DNA from: Actinomadura hibisca NBRC 15177
GTDB taxonomy: Bacteria; Actinomycetota; Actinomycetes; Streptosporangiales; Streptosporangiaceae
NCBI RefSeq assembly: GCF_001552635.1
Contig: NZ_BCRO01000058.1
Coordinates: 1-62,654, forward strand
Reading direction: 5' to 3'
DNA: 62,654 bases
A program made the position numbers and the translations under genes. Positions 15,907 through 25,223 of this stretch are shown one piece after another; within the stretch, counting starts at the first letter, position 1, and each line of letters begins with the position of its first letter. The notes under the pieces were generated by a model. It did no database searches. It saw only the letters and a program-made list of their open reading frames with translations, and was not told where the DNA came from.

Positions 15907-18900
15907 GTGGCCGTTCTCCGATGGCCTCACCGGCGCCGGCGGGCCCTGCTCGCCGCCGCCCTGGCGGCGGCGCTCCCGCTCTCGCTGGCCGCTCCCGTCC
16001 AAGCCGGCGCGCACGCGCCCCCGGCCGCGCCGAGACCCGGCCCGGCCGCCCAGGCCACGCGGGTGACCCTGATCACCGGCGACACGTTCGCCTTCGACAA
16101 GGCCCGGGGGTCGGTGCTGCTCCACGAGGGCCGCAGGGGCGTTCAGTACCAGGTCACGCAGGACGGCGACGACTGGTACGCCGTCCCCAGCGACGCCGGG
16201 CCGCTCGTCGGCGCGAAGCTCGTCGACCGGGAGCTGTTCAACCTCACCCGCCTCGTCCGGGACGGCCTCGCCGACCCGGGCAGGCCCCTGCCGGTCATCG
16301 TCGGCTACGGCGACAAGAAGTCGCGGCTGTCGGCGGGCACGTTGAAGTCGCGCGCCCAGGCGTTGCCCGGCGGCGGCTCCGACCGGGTCCTCGACGCCAT
16401 CGACGCGGTCGCCCTCAAGGTGGACCGCAAGAAGAAGGGCGCGCTGTGGACCGCTCTAGCGCCCGGCAAGCCCACGGCGAAGCCCGCGCTCAAGGCGGGC
16501 GTGCGGCGGCTGACCATGGACGTCCGCGTGCGGGCGACGCTCGACCAGAGCGTCCCGCAGATCGGCGCTCCGCAGGTCTGGCAGGCCGGTTACACCGGCA
16601 CCGGCGTCAAGGTCGCCGTGCTGGACACCGGCATCGGCGCCCATCCCGATCTCAGCGGCGTGCTCCAGACCGGCAAGAGCTTCGTCCCCGGGGACTCCTC
16701 CGTCCTCGACGGCAACGGCCACGGCACCCACGTCGCCGCGACCATCGCGGGCCGGGGCACCGGGAGCACCCCGGCCCGCAAGGGCGTCGCGCCCGGCACC
16801 AAGCTGATCGTGGGCAAGGTGCTGGACGGCGACGGGAACGGCAGCCTGTCCGGCGTCGTGGAGGGCATGACCTGGGCGGCCGAGACCCAGGACGCCGACG
16901 TGGTCAACATGAGCCTGGGCGTGGACGCCCGGGACGGCGCGGTGCTGGACGAGGCGGTCAACAACCTGTCCCGCTCCACCGGCGCGCTGTTCGTCGTCGC
17001 CGCCGGGAACGAGGGCGCGGGGGCCCGGACGGTGTCCTCGCCCGGCACCGCCGCCACCGCGCTCACCGTCGCCGCCGTGGACAAGCAGGACAAGCTCGCG
17101 GACTTCTCGTCCCGGGGGCCCGTGCGCGACAGCGGCGCGGTCAAGCCCGACGTCGCCGCGCCCGGCGTGGCGATCGTCGCGGCTCGCGCGCCCGGCACCT
17201 CCCTGGGCGACCCGGTGGACGCCCAGTACACCTCGCTGAACGGCACCTCGATGGCCACCCCGCACGTCGCCGGGGTCGCCGCGCTCCTCAAGCAGAAGAA
17301 CCCCACCTGGACCGGGCCCCGGCTCAAGGCCGCCATCGTCGGCTCGGCCAAGGACGTCGGCCGCACCGCCTTCGAGACGGGCGCGGGGCGCGTGCAGGCG
17401 GACCGGGCCATCGGCCAGACCGTGGTCGCCGACCCGCCGAACCTCACCTTCGACCGGCAGGAGGAGGCCGCCCAGCAGGGCACCGAGACCCTCACCTACA
17501 CCAACACCGGGACCGCGCCGGTGACCCTGTCCCTGACGGCCGCCGTGAAGGGCCCGTCCGGGGAGCCGCTCCCCGCCGCGAGCGTGCGGCTGTCGGCCAC
17601 CAGCCTGACGGTCGCCGCCGGGCAGAGCGGGCAGGTGAACCTGACGATCGCCACCGCCGCCGGGGCGCGCGGCCTGTACAGCGGGCAGGTCACCGCGACG
17701 GCGGGAGCCCAGACCGTCCGCACCGCCGTGGGCCTGGAGAAGACCCGGCCCCTCCGGAAGGTCACGTTCCGCGCCGTGGGCCGCGACGGCGCGCCGCTCA
17801 CCGGGCCGCGCACGCTCACCGTCTCCGCCAACGACGACGCGGACCGGCCGCTGGAGAAGTACACCCTCGCGGGCACGGGCGAGCTGGAGCTTCCCGAGGG
17901 CTCCTACACCTTCGGGCTGACCGGCGCCACCACCGACGACCCCGACCGGCTCGGCTTCGACCGCGAGCAGATCATGGCCGTCCAGCCGCAGTTCCAGGTC
18001 CAGGGCGGCGACGCCCAGGTGACCTTCGACGTACGGCAGATGAAGCCGGTCACCGTCAGCACGCCGAACGACAGCCTCCAGGCGGCGGCCACCCCGGCGT
18101 GGCGGCGCACCGCCCCCGGGATCCCGCTGCGCGGCGACGCCATGCTCATCAGCGACCCGACCACCGTGTACGTGCTGCCGACCGCCCAGCCGGTCACGCT
18201 GGGCACGTTCGTGTTCGGCCTCCGGAGCCAGCGGATCAGCTACCAGGCCAGCATCACAGCAGGTCAGAGCCGCATCAAGGCCCGCTACCTGGCGATCGAC
18301 CGGGAGGGCGCGTACGGCGGGGACGCGCCCCTGAAGATGTTCGCCGACGGCAACCAGAACGTCGCGCTGGTGTACGGCGGCACCGGCAGCGCCGCCGATC
18401 TCGCCGGGGTCCAGGTGAGCGGGAGGCTCGTCCTGGTGCGCCGCCCGACCGACGACTACGACGCGGCGGTGGACCTGGCGCAACGGCTCGCCGCCGCCGG
18501 GGCGCTGGGCGTCGTGGTCGCCGAGTCCCGCGACGGGTACGAGACGAGCAGCACCGGCCTGTCCGGCGGCGAGAAGCTACCCGTCGTCGGTGTCACCCGG
18601 GAGGACGGCAGGACGCTCCAGCAGGCGATCGGCACCCAGCCCGCCCAGGTGGTGCTGGGCTCGGCCCGCCGCTCGCCGTGGGTCTACAACCCGGTCAAGT
18701 TCTGGAAGCAGCAGATCCCGGCCAACCCGGCGATCACGATGACCGCGAACGCCATGGCGGTCGTCAAGACCACCTATCCCGCGCACGAGGACGAGTACCA
18801 CCTGGCGGCCAACGCCGTCTGGCCCAAGGACCAGCAGCACGGCATCTTCGCCGCCTCGATGGCGTTCTGGGGCCCCGTCCAGCGGCTGGAGGCGTATCCC

Positions 18901-19812
18901 GTGGACGCCGACCTGCGCTGGCAGCGGATCGTGATCCCGACCAAGGCCATGGCGGACTTCGGCGCGGTCACCTGGTCGCGCTGGGACGTGTTCGCCACGC
19001 CGGGCTACCGTCCCGACGAGGTCCGCGGGCGGCTGCCGCTGCGCCTCGGCCAGCTCGCCCGCACCGAGCAGCCCGGCGCGGTCCCGCTGCTGGCGGGGCG
19101 GCGCGGCGACACCCTCTACCCGATCCCCTACCTGATCAGCGGCGACGGCCACCACGAGTACGGCCACCACGCGTGGGGGTCGGGACCGCACGGGGCCGGG
19201 CTGTTCCTGCCGGACGGGACCAAGGTCGTCAGCACCCTCACCCGCGACGGGACGCCCGTCCAGCCGCGCGCCGACGGGGCGATGACCGTCTACGACCTGC
19301 CCCAGGGCCGGGCCCGGTACGAGTGGCGGCTGGCGCACACCCCGGGGATCGCGATCCTCCCCGGCTACAAGGTGGACACCACCTGGGCGTTCGACTCCGC
19401 GCGGCCGGGGTCGGGCACCGCCCCGCAGGGCTACGTCTGCGGCCAGACGGGCGGCACCGGGAGCGGCGACTGCGCCGCGACCCCGCTGCTCCTGCTGGAC
19501 TACGACGTCCCGCTCGGCCAGGACTACCGGGCCGCCCCCGGCCCGCTCACCGTCACGGTCGGCGGCTACCACCAGCCCGGCGCGGCCGACCCCGGCCTCG
19601 ACAGCGTCCAGGCGTCGGTCTCCTACGACAACGGGGCGACCTGGCAGCCGGTCACCACCAGCAGGAAGGACGCCCGTGCCTTCACCGCCGCCCTGACGCT
19701 GCCGCAGGCCGACGCGTCCCACCGGAACGTGTCGCTGCGCTTCCAGGCGCGGGACGCCGACGGCAACACCGTGTCCCAGACGTTCCAGCAGATGTTCCAG
19801 ATCCGCGGTTAG
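15907..19812 (+). CDS. Giant secreted S8 subtilase 1
   Basis: 1301 residues. A signal peptide with an RRRRALLAAALAAALP core ends near residue 33. A prodomain-like region of about 180 residues precedes the S8 domain. The catalytic triad is Asp240 (VAVLDTG), His272 (GHGTHVA) and Ser448 (NGTSMATPH), with oxyanion Asn368 (AAGNEG), so it should be active. A PA-like domain lies at about 815-905, and the remaining ~390 residues are beta-rich and end in FQQMFQIRG. GTG 15907 is preferred; TTG 15904 is too close to the GAGGAGG site. It resembles subtilase 2 (25754-29056) in order and in the KSVPQIGAP-type start of the catalytic domain. A bidirectional terminator follows. Confidence 0.9.
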   Translation: MAVLRWPHRRRRALLAAALAAALPLSLAAPVQAGAHAPPAAPRPGPAAQATRVTLITGDTFAFDKARGSVLLHEGRRGVQYQVTQDGDDWYAVPSDAGPLVGAKLVDRELFNLTRLVRDGLADPGRPLPVIVGYGDKKSRLSAGTLKSRAQALPGGGSDRVLDAIDAVALKVDRKKKGALWTALAPGKPTAKPALKAGVRRLTMDVRVRATLDQSVPQIGAPQVWQAGYTGTGVKVAVLDTGIGAHPDLSGVLQTGKSFVPGDSSVLDGNGHGTHVAATIAGRGTGSTPARKGVAPGTKLIVGKVLDGDGNGSLSGVVEGMTWAAETQDADVVNMSLGVDARDGAVLDEAVNNLSRSTGALFVVAAGNEGAGARTVSSPGTAATALTVAAVDKQDKLADFSSRGPVRDSGAVKPDVAAPGVAIVAARAPGTSLGDPVDAQYTSLNGTSMATPHVAGVAALLKQKNPTWTGPRLKAAIVGSAKDVGRTAFETGAGRVQADRAIGQTVVADPPNLTFDRQEEAAQQGTETLTYTNTGTAPVTLSLTAAVKGPSGEPLPAASVRLSATSLTVAAGQSGQVNLTIATAAGARGLYSGQVTATAGAQTVRTAVGLEKTRPLRKVTFRAVGRDGAPLTGPRTLTVSANDDADRPLEKYTLAGTGELELPEGSYTFGLTGATTDDPDRLGFDREQIMAVQPQFQVQGGDAQVTFDVRQMKPVTVSTPNDSLQAAATPAWRRTAPGIPLRGDAMLISDPTTVYVLPTAQPVTLGTFVFGLRSQRISYQASITAGQSRIKARYLAIDREGAYGGDAPLKMFADGNQNVALVYGGTGSAADLAGVQVSGRLVLVRRPTDDYDAAVDLAQRLAAAGALGVVVAESRDGYETSSTGLSGGEKLPVVGVTREDGRTLQQAIGTQPAQVVLGSARRSPWVYNPVKFWKQQIPANPAITMTANAMAVVKTTYPAHEDEYHLAANAVWPKDQQHGIFAASMAFWGPVQRLEAYPVDADLRWQRIVIPTKAMADFGAVTWSRWDVFATPGYRPDEVRGRLPLRLGQLARTEQPGAVPLLAGRRGDTLYPIPYLISGDGHHEYGHHAWGSGPHGAGLFLPDGTKVVSTLTRDGTPVQPRADGAMTVYDLPQGRARYEWRLAHTPGIAILPGYKVDTTWAFDSARPGSGTAPQGYVCGQTGGTGSGDCAATPLLLLDYDVPLGQDYRAAPGPLTVTVGGYHQPGAADPGLDSVQASVSYDNGATWQPVTTSRKDARAFTAALTLPQADASHRNVSLRFQARDADGNTVSQTFQQMFQIRG

Positions 19813-19824
19813 CGGACCCGCACG

Positions 19825-19858
19825 CGCCCGGCCGCCGGTCCACCCCGGCGGCCGGGCG
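19825..19858. terminator. Bidirectional terminator between subtilase 1 and the PoxB-like gene
   Basis: A 14-bp perfect stem, CGCCCGGCCGCCGG (19825-19838) and CCGGCGGCCGGGCG (19845-19858), with a 6-nt loop, lies in the 53-bp gap between convergent genes and is followed by TTCCCCTTT on the plus strand. Confidence 0.85.
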
Positions 19859-19865
19859 TTCCCCT

Positions 19866-21599
19866 TTAGCGCGGGATGTTGCGCAGGTTGCTCTTGGCCA
19901 GGTTCAGCATCTTGCCGACGCCCCCGTCCAGCACGGTCTTGCCCGCCGCCAGCGCGAAGCCCTTCACCTGCGTGCCGGTGATGTGCGGCGGGATCGACAG
20001 CGCGTTGGGGTCGGTCACCACGTCCACCAGGAACGGGCCGGGCTCCGACAACGCGCGGGTCAGCGCGTCCCGCACCTCGCCGGGCTTCTCCACGCGCACC
20101 GACGGGATCCCGGTGGCCTGCGCGATGGCGGCGAAGTCCACCGGCGCGTGGTCGGTCTCGTAGGACGGCAGGCCGTCCACCATCATCTCCAGCTTCACCA
20201 TGCCGAGCGAGGAGTTGTTGAACACCACGGTCTTGACCGGCAGGTCGTGCAGCTTCACCGTCAGCAGCTCGCCCATCAGCATGCCGAGGCCGCCGTCGCC
20301 CGACATCGACACGACCTGCCGGTCCCGGTCGGCGAGCTGCGCGCCGATGGCGTGCGGCAGGGCGTTGGCCATGGAGCCGTGCACGAACGAGCCCATGACG
20401 CGGCGGCGGCCGTTGGGCGTCAGGTAGCGCGCCGCCCACACGTTGCACATGCCGGTGTCGACGGTGAAGACGGCGTCGGCGGCGGCGACGTCGTCCAGGA
20501 CGTCGGCGACGTACTCGGGGTGGATCGGGGTGTGCTTGGCGATGTCGCGGGTGTAGGCGTCCACGACCTTCTTGAGCAGCTTGTAGTGCTCGTTCAGCAT
20601 CTCGTCCAGGTAGGTCTGGTCCCGCTTCTGGTCGATCTTCGGCAGCAGCGCGCGCAACGTCTCGCCGACGTCGCCGTGCACGGCCAGCTCCAGCGGCGTG
20701 CGGCGGCCCATCCGCGCCGGGTCGTGGTCGATCTGGACGGTGTTGCGGCCCGGCAGGAACGCCCCGTAGGGGAAGTCGGTGCCGAGCAGCACCACGAGGT
20801 CGGCCTCGTGCATCGCCTTGTAGCAGGCCCCGTACCCGAGCAGGCCGCTCATGCCCACGTCGTAGGGGTTGTCGAACTGGATCCACTCCTTGCCGCGCAA
20901 CGAGTGGCCGACCGGCGAGTACACGCGGGCGGCCAGCTCCATGACCTCGTCGTGCGCGTTCCGCACGCCCGCGCCGCAGAACAGCATGACCTTCTCGGCC
21001 GCGTTCACCATCGTGGCGAGCTGCTCGACCTGCTCGGCGGGCGGCCGGACCGAGCCGTGCCGCACGAGCAGGTCGCTGGCGCCGGTGGCGGTCCCGGCGT
21101 CCTCGGCGGCGATGTCGCCGGGCAGCACGACGACCGAGACGCCGCCCTTGCCCACCGCGTGCTGGATCGCGGTCCGCAGGACGCGCGGCATCTGCGCGGG
21201 CCCGCTGATCAGCTCGCAGTAGTCGCTGCACTCGGTGAACAGCCGGTCGGGGTGGGTCTCCTGGAAGAAGCCGGTGCCGATCTCGTTGCTGGGGATCTGC
21301 GAGGCCAGGGCCAGGACCGGCGCGCCCGACCGGTGCGCGTCGTACAGGCCGTTGACCAGGTGGGTGTTGCCGGGGCCGCAACTGCCCGCGCAGACCGCGA
21401 GCCGCCCGGTGAGCTGGGCCTCGGCCGCGGCGGCGAACGCCCCGGCCTCCTCGTTGCGGACGTGCACCCACTCGATGCCCTCGGTGCGCCGCACCGCGTC
21501 CACGATCGGGTTGAGGCTGTCGCCCACCACGCCGTAGATGCGCCGGACGCCCGCCTGGCGCAACACCTCGATGAACTGTTCCGCGACCGTGGTGGCCAT
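19866..21599 (-). CDS. poxB: Thiamine-diphosphate-dependent pyruvate dehydrogenase/oxidase (PoxB-like)
   Basis: 577 residues with the three-domain layout of ThDP decarboxylases. The N-terminal domain carries the catalytic glutamate in RNEEAG near residue 50 and GSCGPGNTHL near 76. A central FAD/nucleotide-type domain follows. The C-terminal domain has the ThDP motif GDGGLGMLMGEL near residue 430 and NNSSLG near 456. Overall similarity is to the quinone-dependent pyruvate dehydrogenase that converts pyruvate to acetate and CO2 at the membrane. Acetolactate synthase is a less likely alternative. ATG 21599 follows GAGGGGGAG. It is transcribed alone, convergent with subtilase 1 and divergent from a DUF488 gene. 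Confidence 0.85.
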   Translation of the reverse strand: MATTVAEQFIEVLRQAGVRRIYGVVGDSLNPIVDAVRRTEGIEWVHVRNEEAGAFAAAAEAQLTGRLAVCAGSCGPGNTHLVNGLYDAHRSGAPVLALASQIPSNEIGTGFFQETHPDRLFTECSDYCELISGPAQMPRVLRTAIQHAVGKGGVSVVVLPGDIAAEDAGTATGASDLLVRHGSVRPPAEQVEQLATMVNAAEKVMLFCGAGVRNAHDEVMELAARVYSPVGHSLRGKEWIQFDNPYDVGMSGLLGYGACYKAMHEADLVVLLGTDFPYGAFLPGRNTVQIDHDPARMGRRTPLELAVHGDVGETLRALLPKIDQKRDQTYLDEMLNEHYKLLKKVVDAYTRDIAKHTPIHPEYVADVLDDVAAADAVFTVDTGMCNVWAARYLTPNGRRRVMGSFVHGSMANALPHAIGAQLADRDRQVVSMSGDGGLGMLMGELLTVKLHDLPVKTVVFNNSSLGMVKLEMMVDGLPSYETDHAPVDFAAIAQATGIPSVRVEKPGEVRDALTRALSEPGPFLVDVVTDPNALSIPPHITGTQVKGFALAAGKTVLDGGVGKMLNLAKSNLRNIPR

Positions 21600-21709
21600 G
21601 ACCGCTCCCCCTCCGCTCGGGCCCGCGCTCGGGCAAAAAGGCCCACGACCTGAGGGAATGCCCGGTGATCTACGGCCTAACCCCGGCCGCCCCGGGGTAG
21701 GCGGCAAGT

Positions 21710-22066
21710 ATGGGCAAGGTCACCGACATCCGGCTGCGCCGCGTCTACGAGGAGCCCGAGGCCGAGGACGGCGCACGGGTCCTGGTGGACCGGCTGTGGC
21801 CGCGCGGGGTGTCGAAGGAGCGCGCCGCGCTGGCGCGCTGGGACAAGGACGTCGCGCCGTCGGACGAGCTGCGCCGCTGGTACGGACACGACCCGGCGAA
21901 GCGGGACGAGTTCCGCGAGCGCTACGAGGCCGAGCTGGACGGGCGCGCCGACGCCGTCGCCGAGCTGCGCGAGGCCGCCCGCTCCGGGCCGCTGACGCTG
22001 CTGACGGCGACCAAGGACGTGGACGCCAGCCACCTGCCCGTCCTGGCCGCCCGACTGCGCGCCTGA
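21710..22066 (+). CDS. DUF488-family protein
   Basis: 118 residues with the DUF488 hallmarks: an RVLVDRLWPRGVSKE motif near residue 23, WYGHDPAKRDEFRERY near 57 and a TLLTATKD segment near 95. The fold is small and cytosolic with no signal peptide. DUF488 proteins are widespread and biochemically uncharacterised; conserved Arg and Asp residues suggest phosphate or nucleotide handling. It starts 110 bp from the divergent PoxB-like gene. Confidence 0.85.
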   Translation: MGKVTDIRLRRVYEEPEAEDGARVLVDRLWPRGVSKERAALARWDKDVAPSDELRRWYGHDPAKRDEFRERYEAELDGRADAVAELREAARSGPLTLLTATKDVDASHLPVLAARLRA

Positions 22067-22069
22067 CCT

Positions 22070-22097
22070 GCGGCTTTTGGTGCTATTTATAAGCCGC
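22070..22097 (+). terminator. Weak hairpin after the DUF488 gene
   Basis: A 7-bp inverted repeat, GCGGCTT (22070-22076) and AAGCCGC (22091-22097), starts 4 bp after the stop codon and has an AT-rich loop. Confidence 0.4.
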
Positions 22098-22176
22098 CGA
22101 GGGCTTGGGCGGACCGGACCCCCGGGTAGGTGATCAACGTTCGGCGATGCTCGTCCACCCACCAGGAAGAAGAGTC

Positions 22177-23283
22177 ATGTCCAGAACGTTGCCCGTCCCC
22201 GTCGCGGCCGGTATGGCGGCGACCCTGCTCTTGACCGCCGCCGCCTGCGGCCGGGAGGTGGACACGTCCCTGTCCGGCAATGCGGCCACGGCGACGCCGT
22301 CCGGTTCGGCGGCGACCTCGGCGCCCGCGTCCCCGTCCGGGACGATGGAGGGTTCCGGCTCGCCGTCCCCGTCCGGCACCGGCACCGGCGGCGGGAGCGG
22401 CCTGGCCACCGGCCCCGGCTCGCTCACCAACCCGCAGGTGACCACCAAGCTGGACGACGGCGACGGCCAGCGTCCCGAGGGCCTGGTCCTGGAGCCCGAC
22501 GGCTCCGGGAACGTGACCTTCGGCAAGGCGCACCAGGTCGCCCGCATCGGCACCGACGGCAACGTCCGGGTCCTGGGCACCCTGCCCGCGCCCGAGGGCG
22601 ACGCCACGGGCCCGTCCGGCATCACGCGCGGCACCAACGGCACCCTGTACGTCGCCAACGCGGCGGGCAGCGCCGACCAGAACGGCATCTGGCGGCTGCC
22701 GCGCGGCGGCAAGCCCAGCCGGGTCGCCGGGCTGCCCGCCGACGCCGCCGCCAAGGGCGTGGCGATCGACGAGGCCAGCGGCGACGTCTACCTGACCGAG
22801 CACGGCAAGGGGCAGATCTGGAAGATCCGCGCCCACGACGACAAGGCGACGCTCTGGGCGCAGGGCGACGAGCTGGCCGGGTCGGGCGACGCCGACGGCG
22901 CGGCGGGCGGCGGCGCCAGCGGCATCAAGGTCCGCAACGGCGCGGTGTGGGCGACCAACACCGGCAAGGGCACGCTGGTGCGCGTCCCGATCGACGGCAA
23001 CGGCGGCGCGGGCAAGCCCGAGGTGAAGGCCACCGACCTCAAGGGCGCCGGGGACCTGGCGTTCACGCAGGGCACCGACGACGTGGCGCTGGTGACGATG
23101 GAGTCGGAGAACCAGGTCGTCCGGGTGAAGGCCGACGGCACCCACGACACCGCGCTGAACGCCGAGAGCGGCCTGGCGGGCCCGACGTCGGTGGCCGTGC
23201 ACGACGGCAAGGCGCACATCTCCAACGCGGGCACCGACGACAAGAAGGAGCCGGGCCTGCTGGTCGCCGACGTCCAGCGGTGA
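22177..23283 (+). CDS. Secreted beta-propeller lipoprotein (NHL/SMP-30-like)
   Basis: 368 residues. A lipoprotein-type signal (residues about 1-23, ending LLTAAAC) is followed by a 60-residue Ser/Thr/Gly/Pro linker. The domain that follows has repeated blades with GLVLEPDGSGNV, GITRGTNGTLYVANAAG, GVAIDEASGDVYLTEHG and SVAVHDGKAHISNAG patterns, typical of NHL or SMP-30/gluconolactonase propellers. No catalytic metal ligands could be assigned, so a binding role is as likely as an enzymatic one. ATG 22177 follows AGGAAGAAGAG. It is convergent with the ABC exporter gene, 43 bp apart. Confidence 0.82.
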   Translation: MSRTLPVPVAAGMAATLLLTAAACGREVDTSLSGNAATATPSGSAATSAPASPSGTMEGSGSPSPSGTGTGGGSGLATGPGSLTNPQVTTKLDDGDGQRPEGLVLEPDGSGNVTFGKAHQVARIGTDGNVRVLGTLPAPEGDATGPSGITRGTNGTLYVANAAGSADQNGIWRLPRGGKPSRVAGLPADAAAKGVAIDEASGDVYLTEHGKGQIWKIRAHDDKATLWAQGDELAGSGDADGAAGGGASGIKVRNGAVWATNTGKGTLVRVPIDGNGGAGKPEVKATDLKGAGDLAFTQGTDDVALVTMESENQVVRVKADGTHDTALNAESGLAGPTSVAVHDGKAHISNAGTDDKKEPGLLVADVQR

Positions 23284-23326
23284 CCCGGCCCCGGGATCTC
23301 CGGACGCGGCCTGGCGGCTCCGGCCG

Positions 23327-25138
23327 TCAGGCCGCGGCCGGTACCGCCAGGCCGTCGCGCGACACCAGGGCCGCGTAGCGCCCGTCCAGGGCCAGCAGCT
23401 CGTCGTGGGTGCCGCGCTCGGCGACCCGGCCGCGGTCCAGCACGATGATCTGGTCGGCGTCGCGCACGGTGGACAGCCGGTGCGCGATGGTGATGGTGGT
23501 GCGGCCCTCGGCGAGGGCGTCGATGGCGTCCTGCACGGCCTGCTCGGTCTGGGTGTCCAGCGCGCTGGTCGCCTCGTCCAGCACCAGGACCGGCGGGTTG
23601 CGCAGGATGGTGCGGGCGATGGCCAGGCGCTGCTTCTCGCCGCCGGAGAAGCGGTAGCCGCGCTCGCCGACCATCGTGTCGTAGCCCTCGGGCAACGACG
23701 CGATGTGGTCGTGGATCTGGGCGGCGCGGGCGGCGGCGACCAGCTCCTCGTCGGTCGCGTCGGGCTTGGCGAAGCGCAGGTTGTCGGCGACCGAGGCGTG
23801 GAACAGGTAGGTCTCCTGGGAGACGACGCCGACCGCGTCCGACAGGTCGGCGAACGACAGGTCGCGCACGTCCACGCCGTCGATGGTCACCCGGCCCGAC
23901 GTCGCGTCGTACAGCCGGGGCACCAGGTAGCTGAGCGTGGTCTTGCCCGAGCCGGTCTCGCCGACGACGGCGAGGTGCGTCCCGGCGGGGACGGTCACGT
24001 CGATGTCGCGCAGCGCGGGGGCGTCGGGGCCGTAGGAGAAGCCGACGTGCTCGAAGCGGACGTCGCCGCGCGCCCTGGGCAGCGGCGTGGGCTCGGCGGG
24101 CTCGGTGATGTCGGGCTCCAGATCGAGGTACTCGAAGATCCGGTGGAACAGCGCCATCGAGCTCTGCACGTCCACGCCGGTCTGGAGCAACATCACCATC
24201 GGCCGCAGCAGGCCGGACTGGAGGGTGGTGAAGGCGACCAGGGTGCCGATCGACACCAGCGGGCTGCCCCCGGCGGCGGTGAGGCCGGCCGCCCAGTAGA
24301 TGACCGCGGGCATCGCGGACATGACGATCATGATGGTGGACTGCCGCCAGCGGCCCGCCATGCTGGAGCGGATCTCCAGGTCCACCAGGCCCCTGGACTC
24401 GGTGGCGAACTGCTCGGTCAGCGCCTTGGAGCGGCCCATCGTGCGGCCGAGCAGGACGCCGCTGACCGACAACGACTCCTCCACGATCGCCGACATGGCC
24501 GCCATCTGGCCCTGCCGCTTGGAGGTGATCTTGCGGCGCTCGCTGCCGACGCGGCGGCTGATCCACACGAAGAACGGGAGCATGGCGAGCGACACCAGCG
24601 TCAGCCGCCAGTCCAGGAACACCATCGCGATGACGGTCGCGACCACCGAGGTGAAGTTGGAGACCAGCGAGGTGGCGGTGGAGGTCACCGTGGACTGCAT
24701 GCCGCCGATGTCGTTGGCGATGCGCGACTGGACCTCGCCGGTGCGGGTCTTGGTGAAGAACGCCAGCGGCATGCGCTGGAGGTGGCCGTAGACGGCGGTG
24801 CGCAGGTCGTGCATGACGCGCTGGCCCACGCCGGTGGACAGGTAGGTCTGGAGGACGCCGAACACGCTGGTGGCCACGGCGACCGCGACCATGCCGAGCG
24901 CCAGCAGCGTCAGCAGGCCGGTGCGGCCCTGCGGCAGCGCGACGTCGAGCACCTCGCGCAGCATGAACGGCGAGGCGAGGCCGACCAGCGACGACAGGCC
25001 GACCAGCAGGCCGACCAGGGCGAGGCGGCCCCGATAGGGGCGGAACAGGCGCAGGATGCGGCGGCCCTGGCGCGGGGACTCGGGGGGTGGAATCTTCGCT
25101 GGGGTCTCCTCTGTTCGAGGTGGTGTGTCGGGGGCCAT
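23327..25138 (-). CDS. ABC exporter, fused membrane and ATPase domains
   Basis: 603 residues. Six membrane helices occupy about residues 35-320, followed by an ATPase domain with Walker A GETGSGKTT near residue 389, signature FSGGEKQR near 493, Walker B VLVLDEATSALD near 513 and the H-loop IAHRLS near 546. This is a half-size multidrug or lipid exporter that must dimerise. ATG 25138 is placed by GAGAGGAG. It is divergent from a MarR regulator, and an inverted pair of about 20-bp sites covers the space between them, so MarR-controlled efflux is the likely arrangement. Confidence 0.92.
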   Translation of the reverse strand: MAPDTPPRTEETPAKIPPPESPRQGRRILRLFRPYRGRLALVGLLVGLSSLVGLASPFMLREVLDVALPQGRTGLLTLLALGMVAVAVATSVFGVLQTYLSTGVGQRVMHDLRTAVYGHLQRMPLAFFTKTRTGEVQSRIANDIGGMQSTVTSTATSLVSNFTSVVATVIAMVFLDWRLTLVSLAMLPFFVWISRRVGSERRKITSKRQGQMAAMSAIVEESLSVSGVLLGRTMGRSKALTEQFATESRGLVDLEIRSSMAGRWRQSTIMIVMSAMPAVIYWAAGLTAAGGSPLVSIGTLVAFTTLQSGLLRPMVMLLQTGVDVQSSMALFHRIFEYLDLEPDITEPAEPTPLPRARGDVRFEHVGFSYGPDAPALRDIDVTVPAGTHLAVVGETGSGKTTLSYLVPRLYDATSGRVTIDGVDVRDLSFADLSDAVGVVSQETYLFHASVADNLRFAKPDATDEELVAAARAAQIHDHIASLPEGYDTMVGERGYRFSGGEKQRLAIARTILRNPPVLVLDEATSALDTQTEQAVQDAIDALAEGRTTITIAHRLSTVRDADQIIVLDRGRVAERGTHDELLALDGRYAALVSRDGLAVPAAA

Positions 25139-25167
25139 CGGCGGCTCCTCTCGTCGGCGACACCCGT

Positions 25168-25223
25168 ATAACTGAGCCAAGCTCATAATCATTCCCCGGA
25201 ACTATGAGCTAGCCTCTAGTTAT
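25168..25223. promoter_or_regulatory. Candidate MarR operator pair
   Basis: ATAACTGAGCCAAGCTCATA (25168-25187) recurs in inverted orientation at 25203-25223, with arm 2 reading ATAACT-A-GAGGCTAGCTCATA on the minus strand. Allowing one inserted base, 18 of 20 positions match. Each arm also holds an internal inverted repeat around GAGCNNNGCTC. The second arm runs into the ATG of the MarR gene. Confidence 0.7.

Noticed and set aside
15807..21653. A 1948-codon open frame on the plus strand
   Set aside because: It overlaps subtilase 1 in another frame and the PoxB-like gene antisense. Its translation is Arg/Pro/Gly-rich without domains. This is the usual GC-rich shadow.
23305..23336. Terminator CGCGGCCTG/CAGGCCGCG between the propeller gene and the ABC exporter
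   Set aside because: The second arm overlaps the exporter's stop codon and coding end, so the symmetry may only reflect coding constraint; kept out of the feature list.
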